From NCBI GenBank assembly GCA_036874045.1, contig CM072335.1:2314001-2378000 (forward strand): a DNA stretch of 64,000 nt, written 5' to 3'. The translations under genes and the position numbers were made by a program. How positions within the stretch are numbered: the first letter of the stretch is position 1; every line of letters starts with the position of its first letter. The stretch is from Cymodocea nodosa. Its lineage: Eukaryota; Streptophyta; Magnoliopsida; Alismatales; Cymodoceaceae. The notes beneath the pieces were generated by a model. That model worked only from the letters and a program-made list of their open reading frames with translations, was not told where the DNA came from and made no database searches. Of the stretch, positions 13,501 to 53,419 are shown one piece after another.

Positions 13501-14589
13501 CATGTCAGGTGCATAGAGGACATCTTTCAAGATCATAATGCTGTCTCCCAAGTCCAAACGATATGTGCCAATACCTTCCACATCTAAATAAGTATTGTTT
13601 CCCATATAGATGCGTTGTTGTCCAGGACTCAACTCTTTAAATGAGTCAAGTCCCTTTTTCGTTTTGGCAATGTACCTTGTAGCACCAGAATCAACCCACC
13701 ATTCGTTTGAACTAGGGACTACAACATTATTGCATTCCACAACTCCCACGAAGGTTCTTTTGTTCTTTATGTTCGACTCCGAGGTTCCACCTTTATTTCC
13801 ATCCCTATTGGGACAATGTGCCCTAAAATGACCAAATTGGCCACAAGCATGGCAAGATCCTCGTGCTTTCTTTCCACGTGCTTGATTTTGCTTGAAGTTG
13901 TTCTTGTTTGGTCCATTTCTTCTTTTGTTGCCTTTTTCAAATCTCTGCTTTTGAAATATGGCATTGGCTTCTTCTAAATGAGATTCATGTTGCCTCCGAC
14001 TGACTATTATTTCCTGTTCAGTACCCAACCTAGCTGGCAATTCAGATAATTGTAGTGGGGTAGACCTAAGAGATGTGGTAACCATATCATAACTGTGTGG
14101 CAAACTATTCAATATGGTTGCTATTTGCAATTTTTCTGGTATAGGAGTTCCTGCAGTAGCTAAGTCTTTAGCCATTACCATCATATTATTTACATGCTCC
14201 ACTACACTTTGTTCCTCTAGCATCCTGCAAGAGTTATATTTCTGAAGGAGCAACTGTGTGTTCATTTCAGTTGCTTTATTATATTTTTCTTTCAAAGCAT
14301 TCCATAGTGTATAAGCATTAGTATATGTTTCATAGCATTTTACAAGACAATCTTCCATGAACATGAACATTAAATTTTTTGCCTTTTTATCATCTTTCCT
14401 CCATTGATTTACTCTTTTTATTTCCACTTTAGAAGCGTTTTCACCTATTTCCGGAGGATGCGAACCTATTACATGTTCAATATCTTCATATTCTAATGCT
14501 TGAAATATTTTCCGATACCACATCTCATAATTTACCCCATTTAATTTATCCATCCTTGCCAACTCAATTGTAAACATCTTCGAAGCCAT
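10507..14589 (-). CDS. Copia gag-pol polyprotein
   Basis: A single 1360-codon frame without stops or frameshifts. Order seen: gag domain from residue 6 with the LxxxNYxxW start; CCHC zinc knuckle (Cys246, Cys249, His254, Cys259); aspartic protease D300-S-G; gag-pre-integrase and zinc-binding region (His438 to Cys467); integrase DDE triad consistent with Asp493, Asp556 and Glu592 (QQNGVAERKN); reverse transcriptase with FLNGDL and YVDD (1029-1032); RNase H with Asp1198/1200, Glu1239 and Asp1276. This PR-INT-RT-RH order defines Ty1/copia. Several normally invariant positions differ: LVHI instead of LGHI (Val437), AKVYTQ instead of AKGYTQ (Val904) and KYTQEAEY instead of the usual S-T-x-EAEY. 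So the frame is open but the enzymes may be impaired. Gag and pol share one frame, as is usual in plant copia. Confidence 0.97.
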   Translation of the reverse strand: MASKMFTIELARMDKLNGVNYEMWYRKIFQALEYEDIEHVIGSHPPEIGENASKVEIKRVNQWRKDDKKAKNLMFMFMEDCLVKCYETYTNAYTLWNALKEKYNKATEMNTQLLLQKYNSCRMLEEQSVVEHVNNMMVMAKDLATAGTPIPEKLQIATILNSLPHSYDMVTTSLRSTPLQLSELPARLGTEQEIIVSRRQHESHLEEANAIFQKQRFEKGNKRRNGPNKNNFKQNQARGKKARGSCHACGQFGHFRAHCPNRDGNKGGTSESNIKNKRTFVGVVECNNVVVPSSNEWWVDSGATRYIAKTKKGLDSFKELSPGQQRIYMGNNTYLDVEGIGTYRLDLGDSIMILKDVLYAPDMRRNLISVGTLLKNNLEVRFYNKRVSIGKDKKIFAMGIFVPEHDLFKLSVVANEIVSDYVECCLSDIDLWHLRLVHINKSKIQQLIKLNMLPEIKDMELNKCQHCLVGKMTKKSFGEGYRSDELLGLIHSDVCGPLSIKTHDDKEYFVTFIDDFSRYAYIYLISHKSQVLTCFKKYKLEVEKQLGRRIKMLRSDRGGEYNSNEFKLFCEMHGIKRQTTMPYTPQQNGVAERKNRTLMNSVRCMFSHSGLSKVFWGEALITANYVLNRIPSKSVPNIPYELWTGTKPNLYHLRKWGSIAHVLIPEQLRDKLKSKTLKCRFIGYCENSFGYRFYSKEKGIIEYRDATFLENLNEKEEIGKEHESPFVVNDDYFNNILENDPRVEKEGNIENIDEPMEIADENNREPMEIMGEIQNEPINGIEENNRNGEDREPDLPISNKRMRHQPIWMDDYHLYSCELSCLMIDMEENHMEPVTYKDVVESHEKGLWLDAMNDEIDSMKWNHVWELCDLPKGRKAIGCKWIFRKKLKVDGFIEKYKARLVAKVYTQKPGIDFHETYSPVAKFTSIRIILAIVAHLDLELHQMDVKTAFLNGDLQEEIYMLQPEGFQVEVHEEKVCKLKKSIYGLKQASRQWYHKFHDIIVKMGFVSNRLDYCVYVRNSGSNFIILSLYVDDILLAGNNADMLNETKEELSRKFEMKDMGEASYVLGIQILRDRKSRTLSINQERYLQMVLKRFGMENCSSAPTPYILGKKLSKDQCPRKGKEPLRAPYAQVVGSLMYAMLCTRPDLAYAVSIVSRYQSNPGTKHWEAVKRILKYIKETLHHKLTYQADELEVLGYTDADLGGDKDDGKSTSGHVFIFRGAAISWGSKKQGCVAKYTQEAEYVACSVAASHAIWIRRFINDLNLNLINGPIEMYCDNQTVISLVYSGANTTKGQHINIHYHYTRDIVGNGEIKLSYILTEDMIADPLTKGIPAEKYIKFVNLMGLRNIYMDNGNMKHSHE

Positions 14590-14892
14590 ACTTATATCTA
14601 CAATCGAAATTACTTTCCAATTTCAATAAATAATTAACTTATGAACAAAAATGCAAATATTAAATTTAAAATTTCAAAAAAAAAAATTCCGAAAAACTAT
14701 TTGAATTCAAATTTCAAAATTCAAAAATCAAATTTAAATTTTCAAATTTTCAAAAATATTTAAATTTCCAAATTCAAATTCAAATTACAAATATTATCCA
14801 ATATAATATAATATATTATAATATTTTATCAAAAGGGAGAGATATCGAATGTCTCTAACCCAATCGCCCGAGGGGCGGAAGACCGGTGATCC

Positions 14893-15166
14893 GGGTGCGC
14901 GCGAGCGGCGGGAGGTGCGCGCGAGCAGGCGGAGGTGCGCAGGGGCAGCGGAGGTGCGCACGAGCAGCGGAGGTCGCGCGGGCTGTAGAGGTGCGCAGGC
15001 GGCGAGAGGTGCGCGCGGGCTGCGGAGGTGCGTGCGCAGGCTGCGGAGGTGCGCGCAGGCTGCGGAGGTGCGCGCGGGCTGCGGAGGTGCGTGCGCAGGC
15101 TGCGGAGGTGTGTGCGGGCTGCGGAGGTGCGTGCGCAGGCTGCGGAGGTGCACACGGGCTGCAAGA
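14893..15166 (-). repeat. GC-rich 18-21-bp minisatellite in the copia leader
   Basis: About 14 head-to-tail units, each ending GCGGAGGT or a close variant on the plus strand and differing by 1-3 nt in length (18, 19, 20 or 21). From about 15014 rightwards 19-bp and 21-bp units alternate, making a 40-bp higher-order pattern. The array lies between the primer-binding site and the gag start, so it would be in the 5' leader of the genomic RNA. It ends only a few bases from the primer-binding site. All frames are open through it because the unit lacks stop codons; that is not evidence of coding. Confidence 0.9.
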
Positions 15167-15168
15167 CT

Positions 15169-15181
15169 GGCTCTGATACCA
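15169..15181 (-). promoter_or_regulatory. Primer-binding site (tRNA-iMet type)
   Basis: Minus strand TGGTATCAGAGCC, one base inside the 5' LTR. This is the standard initiator-methionine tRNA complement of plant copia elements. Confidence 0.95.
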
Positions 15182-15182
15182 C

Positions 15183-15377
15183 TGTTAGATTGCGCGAGTT
15201 TGGGGGCTCCGATGGTGGATTATTCCAGGTGATCAATACTTTGTGTTATTCAATTCTATTTATAGCATTTGGAGAATTAACTACCTCCACCATCTCCGCC
15301 CCCCAACCTCCTCCTTAATTTCCGATAACCACCAAAATTTGAATTTTGAATCTTGGTATTTTTGACCAATTCCAACA
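15183..15377 (-). repeat. 5' LTR of the copia element (element orientation)
   Basis: 195 bp, paired with 10234-10428. A TATAAATA box is present on the minus strand at 15257-15264, a candidate core promoter reading into the element and away from the small gene at 15590. Confidence 0.95.
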
Positions 15378-15499
15378 GCTACAGCGGCCTGCGGTTGGTG
15401 GTAGAGGAAGACGAAATAAAGAAATATTTCCAACGACAAGTGACTGAAGTTATATTTATTCTCGGCGTGCATCTTCTTATCTCTTTCCTGAGCGAGCCG

Positions 15500-15530
15500 A
15501 TACATAAATATATATATATATATATGTATG
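15500..15530 (+). promoter_or_regulatory. Putative TATA region of the small-protein gene
   Basis: An AT-rich TACATAAATATATA stretch lies 60-90 nt before the ATG at 15590, in a suitable place for a core promoter. It is also a TA dinucleotide run, so the assignment is tentative. Confidence 0.4.
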
Positions 15531-15589
15531 CGTAGGTATTGACATCCAAAAGAAGAGAAGGAATTATAAGAGGTACAGATATAGAACAT

Positions 15590-15781
15590 ATGTTGCAATT
15601 GTGGCTTTCCTTGGCCATCTCGGTGGCTCCGTTGAATCTCTACTTCCCGCCGGTGAGGAGTCTCAATCCGTTTCTGGTGGCCATGGAGGATCTGCTGAGG
15701 CAGACTGGTGCAAACAGGTTACGGAGCTACCCACGCTTCAGAATCGCCTTCTTTCGTCTCATGGCTTTTATTTGGAGATAA
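15590..15781 (+). CDS. Small conserved plant protein, 63 aa, unknown function
   Basis: The product starts MLQLWLSLAISVAPLNLY, a hydrophobic N-terminus, then FPPVRSLNPFLVAMEDLLRQ and a basic, Arg-rich end. From memory this pattern (a hydrophobic start with a PL-LY-PP-RSLN-F-x-ME-L-R core and YPR-R near the end) matches a family of about 60-70-aa uncharacterised plant proteins; I cannot confirm this by search. The ATG at 15590 is chosen because the family-like part begins there; an in-frame upstream ATG at 15539 would add 17 residues. There are no introns. The copia element ends at 15377, 213 bp upstream of the ATG and in opposite orientation. The hydrophobic start could be a membrane or signal segment; function is not known. 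Confidence 0.6.
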   Translation: MLQLWLSLAISVAPLNLYFPPVRSLNPFLVAMEDLLRQTGANRLRSYPRFRIAFFRLMAFIWR

Positions 15782-16948
15782 AGAGGAAAGCCGCCACCGC
15801 CACCACCGTCACCATAGATTCATATAAAGGAGAAGAAGAATTAGTGCCTCTTGCTTTCTTTTCACAATCTCATTTATACTTTTGATCACGTCTTGTTCAC
15901 GCTATCCCTGCAATGAGATCTGTGGCATATGAATTTTCTGTACTTGTTGGATAAATATGTTGGGATCTTCAAGAATAAGAACACGGGGTTGAAAGAATAC
16001 GGCAAAGGTTCGAATAATCTTCCTCTTGCATTTGACCCTTTTCTCTCTGTTTGTTTACGTTTTTGTTAATTACAGTCAGAACTGCTCAATTCTTTCATGT
16101 TTTTGCTGAGCAAAACAACATCGGACCTCGGCAAATTTCACCGACGATTATGAGAAAGCAACAATGTGCATGATTCTCACCTTTGCTATGGCATGCTCTT
16201 CAGAATTTGAAGGGTTTAGACCTTTTTCAAAGAATCTCCACTTAAGACTTGCTCTTTTCCTGTGGAAAAACTTCAAGGATAGACATCCGAATTTCCCCGT
16301 TTCATGAAATAGACAATTGCAATAACACGCAACCGTGAAAATGTTATTATGAATATAATGAAAAAGGTCGCTTGGTGTAAACTCTAGACAAACTTCATAG
16401 AAAATTTGACGTTTTACACCAATAAAACCTTATCTACTTGTTGCCTAACTGCAAGAATTCATTCACATGAAACGCAGTACGTGAAACAGAACAGCTAAGT
16501 TGATTGTATTGATGTGAATGATTCTCCACCATAGTAAACTAAAATTTAAAAACAGCTTTGTATTTCGTACAAATGACAGCAGAAGAGAGAAGACAATAAA
16601 TTATAAACCTGAAGTTTTCCATCGCCAACTGATTTGTCTGACACAATCGTGTACTGCTGGAGGGAGCACGATCAATATTGAAGTAGAATTGGACATCTAC
16701 TTGACCGAAAACAAGACAAGCTGTCACCAGCAAAGGTTGCTCATATATAATTGCATGTTTCCAGATCTTCCAAAGAAGGGGCAAATGTTTTGAACATCCG
16801 TACCTCCATCAATTGGCATCTTCTTCGTACACAACCATGACCATCTAAATTTTTTTACATCTAAGAATGATGAAAACCTGTTATAGCATTTTCATCATTT
16901 GCCACCCCTTCCTTCGGTGTCATGATAGCCAAAGCCACTCAACTTTAC
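15782..16948. other. Intergenic between the small gene and the MnmA 3' end
   Basis: The left part is probably 3'UTR of the small gene (CCGCCACCG-type repeat at 15788-15812, then AT-rich). The right part, up to 16948, is downstream flank or 3'UTR of MnmA, which is transcribed towards it. Overlapping frames of 81-91 codons at 16518-16793 exist on both strands but are not recognised. Confidence 0.5.
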
Positions 16949-24128
<7,180 letters not shown>

Positions 24129-25717
24129 GGCTCTGCCTCCGTCGACGGGATCGGGCTACTCCTCTGTGAGTGTGCGAGCCGAAGCCCACTAAGCCGAGCG
24201 CTTGTTATCACGTTATTTAAATTTTAGTGATATTTAATCAATTAAATTATTACGGTTAATTTTTATTTTATAAAAAGTTACATCAAAATGTTTGAAAAAA
24301 ATGATAAAACTCATTTAATTAATGACAATGTTCTCGTTTCGTCTACGATTCAAATATTGTAAAATGCAAAAAAAAAAACCATCACGGAAAAAATGTTTAT
24401 AACAAAAAGTGTAGAAACGCCTTTTATTTTTTAAGAAGTGCTTAAAAAATTTCCTGCTAATGAATTTTATTTTATTAGATTTTAAAAGTTAAATTTGGTT
24501 ATATAATTAGTTAGCTAGTGTATAATCTGCTATGTATTAAAATTTTAATTTAATTTAAATTACATTCGTTAAGATATTTGCATAAAAAATCTACGATTGA
24601 ATTTCAATACGATTATGGAATTTTAAAACTTTTTGAACATAGATTGACGCTGATATGATCGAAACAAAAGTTTTATCGTATGTGTATATTTATCAAATAA
24701 TTTATTCTTATGGTTACATTCTATCACCCATGTATTTATAGGAGGATACAATTCCACTGCCAGAGAAGTTCTCTAGAAAGATATTTCTAGAGAAACCAAC
24801 GTGATTTATATATTCTTCAATTGTAAAAAGACTATTATAATTGTATGTTTTTTAGATTAAAATGAATCAGTGGCATACATGTGTTTTCCTGGATATAGAT
24901 GGTACGGGTGTGTTTTTAACAAATATTAATGATATACATGAAAAAACCTTGCATTCTGTATGAAGCATACAAATAAAGGTCATCGGTGACTGAATCTCCA
25001 AAACGCAGCGTCTGAAATAAACCTTTCATAAAAAGGGAAAAAACTGATAAATATGATATATATATATCAGCTAGAAAGAGAATGTTCACAATGCTTGTAC
25101 ACATAAAGCAAAATATATGCTCCCAACCAACTGAGAGCATTTAGTTGTCAAGCTACAAATTAAAAGAACCATAAAATGGAGTAACCACAATGGCCCTTTC
25201 CATTTCATTGTTTTGCTCCACGACTTGCTCCAGTTGGCAAGGATGAGGGAAAAATACAACATGGCTGGCTTGTTTAACAATTGAATTCCTTCTCTTCACG
25301 TTCATCTTCCGAATTTCTTCGTAATTAGTTCCATCGTACTAGTGAGAGGAAGTTAAATCCCAAATCAAGAATTTCTTTCTGAATGAAAGAAAACACCATT
25401 CTTTAAATACATCGAAATACCTTTTCGATTGCCAACTTAATGTTTGCATCATGGACTATTCACGGACGCTCCAGCATCCTTTTTTTCATTTTTTTCGGCT
25501 GTGAACAACAAACATTAAAAGCAGAAGTCCTTTTAATGCATTTTTTTATTTTTCTGTTGCATTTTCTAAAATGAAAAAATAACCAACGCTACAATTACCC
25601 CACTGCAGCAGCTACAATAAATAGGCAACAATATTATGGGCCAAGATCATTGCAACTACAATAACAGTTAAAAAATGCCCTATTCCCATGACCACCAACT
25701 TTTTTTTAGCACGAACA
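24129..25717. other. MnmA promoter side and SIK1 3' flank
   Basis: Both neighbouring genes read leftwards, so this holds the MnmA 5' flank (from 24129) and the SIK1 3'UTR/downstream region (up to 25717). DNA from about 24230 to 25000 is AT-rich with nothing recognised. One plausible isolated exon is listed separately at 25153-25338. An imperfect inverted AT-rich patch lies around 25480-25620; no mobile element could be named. Confidence 0.5.
25153..25338 (-). CDS. Possible isolated terminal exon, unknown protein
   Basis: A strong pyrimidine-rich acceptor (CCTCTCACTAG) precedes an open stretch of 61 codons that begins YDGTNYEEIRKMNVKRR and ends at a TAG (25153-25155). The acid/basic YEEIR...R pattern looks protein-like and resembles short N-terminal blocks of several plant nuclear proteins, but I cannot name a family. 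No partner exon was found between here and the SIK1 stop at 25718. It may be a gene fragment or chance. Confidence 0.25.
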   Translation of the reverse strand, partial: YDGTNYEEIRKMNVKRRNSIVKQASHVVFFPHPCQLEQVVEQNNEMERAIVVTPFYGSFNL

Positions 25718-50827
<25,110 letters not shown>

Positions 50828-51513
50828 GGCGGGTGGGCGAAGCGGAGGAGGACGAAGAAATCGAGAATTAGTAGGTTTCCTTAACCACGAAATTTTTATT
50901 AAATGCAGAAATTTTTTTATAAAATTCCCTTTGATTGCATGAAATTTAGATGTTTCTTTGTTAACTACCAACGTAACAAGTATATTAATCAGATCAGGTT
51001 TAAGAAATGGCTTCTTAAAAAAAACCGTCTTCACAAAGGTTTTTTTTTTTTTTTTCCGATATATTAATACTTTATTTTTAAACAACCATATATGTTTAAA
51101 TCAAATTCGAATACGCATCCTAACGGATAATAAAAAAAACCATTAAACACTAAGTTAATATACCCATGGCTTAAAATAAAAGTCTTAAATGCAGAAGCAA
51201 GGGGGTATTTTCTAATCTAATGTTCAATTTGATTATCGTTCATATGTATACACTTTTGATGTTATGTTATGATCATAAATATTCATTTTAGACATAAAGT
51301 TAGTTAACGAGTCATTCTCGGGATCCCAAAAAAAAAGATCACAATGATGAAAAATCCTATTTTTTATAAAAACGTAAACATTAGACATGGGATCTGTTTA
51401 TTCGCCATTTATTATTTAATGACTTTAATGGTGCATAACTAATGAAAACATAACATGGGTTTTAAAAGATAAAGAAAAGAACTGTGTTGAGAGGTGTACA
51501 TGTAATTCAACTC
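50828..51513. other. SIK1 5' flank
   Basis: Upstream of the SIK1 ATG (50827). The first 50 bases are GC-richer and are probable 5'UTR; the rest is AT-rich with a poly-T run near 51040-51056. No defined promoter box could be chosen. Confidence 0.5.
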
Positions 51514-51516
51514 TTA

Positions 51517-52538
51517 GGGGGGGTTTATGCACTTGGAATCTGATGGAATTGAAAATTTTTTCTGTCAGATTCCGAGTCATGAGGTGTTTATGCATTTTGG
51601 AATTCAAATTCTCAAGGAATTTGAATTCCAATCATGTGTAAAGGTTGGGAAAATGAATTCTCAACCTAAAAGGTTAGAATTCATTTTCCAAAAGATCACT
51701 CGACGCTTACCCTCCCCTGTTGAAGTATATATTGTTAATATTTTTTATTTAATTAATTATTTTAATATTTGTTTATTTAAAATAAAAATATTAATTATTT
51801 TATTATTATTAATATTATTTAATTTTATAATATTAAAATCATAAATATTATTTAATTCAATTATTATTATTATTATTATTTTATTTATTATATTATATTA
51901 TTTAATATATAATATCAAATTTTCAAAAACCATATAATTTTCCTAACTTTATGTGGCTAACACAAACGAAGTCTTAAAAGTCATTTATGTCTAATAAAAT
52001 GTTTAGAATTATATTTTCTTATAATCAAAGTATTTCAATAATTATTTATTATTTACTTTCATTTATTCACTTCATAATAATTATATTTTTATAAAAGTTA
52101 TTTATTATTACATTACAAGGAATATAAAATTTATAATTAAACTTTTGTTGTTTTAAACATGTATTATAACTAAAAAGTTATCAATTTTTGTAATTTTTGA
52201 TTTATTTTATATAATGATAAATGATATATAAACATTTATTTTAATAATATATTCATTTATTAATGTCAACAATTCATTAATAAATTAATTACATTTTCAC
52301 TAATTATTTTAAGTCAATACTTAATTTTATTAAAAATCAATTTTATTCAATTCCCTCCAATTCTGTCATGTGCACAAACACCTGGAATTCAATTTCCGTC
52401 AAATTCCTAAACGTGCACAAACACCTAGATTTTGAATTCTTTCCGTCAAATTCTATAGAATTCAAATTCCGTTAGAATTCAAATTCTACGGAATTCAAAT
52501 TCTACGGAATTCAAATTCCAGGTGCACAAACCCCCCCC
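51517..52538. mobile_element. Non-autonomous Tourist/Harbinger-like inverted-repeat element
   Basis: 1022 bp with terminal inverted repeats: GGGGGGGTTTATGCACTTGG at the left and, read inwards from the right, GGGGGGGGTTTGTGCACCTGG. Flanks are TTA on both sides (51514-51516 and 52539-52541), the PIF/Harbinger target. Inside each terminus are further copies of the TIR-like core: GTGTTTATGCATTTTGGAATTC on the left (from 51583, two bases over the 20-mer core) and GTGCACAAACACCT twice on the right (about 52371 and 52414). Three tandem units with GAATTCAAATTC lie near the right end. The middle (51720-52300) is extremely AT-rich and codes for nothing recognisable. No transposase. Confidence 0.8.
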
Positions 52539-52541
52539 TTA

Positions 52542-53419
52542 GTTGGATTTTGACGTAACGCCAGACAACATACAAAGATTATTTCTCAAATAATTTCATG
52601 TACATATATGTACATAGAATAATCTTTTCATAATTTATTTTGAGTCAAATATTTGCATTTTAATAGGGTTTGTGTTGTTGCAATCAAAATCCAGAGCAAC
52701 TGAAGTATGAAAAATCCGTCATATACGTGTATATACTCATTTCACGCCAATCTTTGAATCTCATCTCATCCCTGTCTATGAAAAATATCCAGAAATATAA
52801 ATCCAATAATGAATGTAAGAAGGTGCACTAGAGACCACCTATCATCCAACCTTGATAGGTGTATGTCACCTTCGTGTGTTTCAAATCAATAGAAATAACT
52901 TAGATCATTAGGAACAATGGTATTTATAATTTTTGTGAATATAAATTATCAATGAAGACGACGAAACCCTCTCAACATCAAGGTACAAGTTTTTGTGTCA
53001 GAACTTTGAACTATAGATACAAGGGAGTCTAGCAATCATGTGATTTGACTATAAAAAAACTGTTGAAATCAAATCTACGGACATAATACCACAAACCTTG
53101 AGGATCAATCTTGGTGTTTGGTGCTCGTAAGGTATCTTTAATTTGAAGGCAATTTTGAAAGCATACATGTGAACCATCAATGCCCAAGTCACGCCGCTGA
53201 AAGCAGTCTCTTAGCTTCCCTCCTCTCCACCGAACGTGTTGCTTCAATCTTCAGGAACCGAAGAACAGGTGATGCAGATGGAGATATGGAAAATCAATCA
53301 AGCACCCATGATAAAAGCTTCAAGAATAACATCTATCAGTGCTGAAAGGCGGCGATCATCTGGCCGGAGCAGCTACCGATCCCTCTTCCTCTGCTCTGTA
53401 ATCTCGGCCGGAGCTAGCC
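52542..53419. other. COBRA-like gene 5' flank
   Basis: AT-rich to about 53150, then rising GC. Probable promoter and 5'UTR of the COBRA-like gene. An out-of-frame ORF (53236-53505) overlaps the COBL start codon and would be an upstream ORF if the transcript starts before 53236. No clear TATA box assigned. Confidence 0.45.

Larger units (their letters stand above)
10234..15377 (-). mobile_element. Complete Ty1/copia LTR retrotransposon
   Basis: The element is 5144 bp, bounded by two 195-bp LTRs (15183-15377 upstream, 10234-10428 downstream in element orientation). It is flanked by a perfect 5-bp target duplication GCTAC at 10229-10233 and 15378-15382. LTRs start TG and end CA with a TGTTGGA/TCCAACA terminal inverted repeat; the upstream copy carries one mismatch there. 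A tRNA-iMet-type primer-binding site and a polypurine tract sit at the expected inner LTR edges. One unbroken gag-pol frame fills the interior. I count 10 differences between LTRs over 195 aligned sites (8 transitions, 2 transversions), no indels. Assuming 1.3e-8 substitutions per site per year this would be roughly 2 million years; the rate is an assumption. Insertion lies about 0.2 kb upstream of the start codon of the small gene at 15590. Confidence 0.97.

Noticed and set aside
14794..15318. Long overlapping frames on both strands across the copia leader
   Set aside because: They arise because the tandem GC-rich unit has no stop codon in any frame. The composition is just the repeat translated.
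53029..53247. 72-codon minus-strand frame upstream of COBL
   Set aside because: Protein-like in places, but no family recognised and it overlaps the likely COBL 5' flank.
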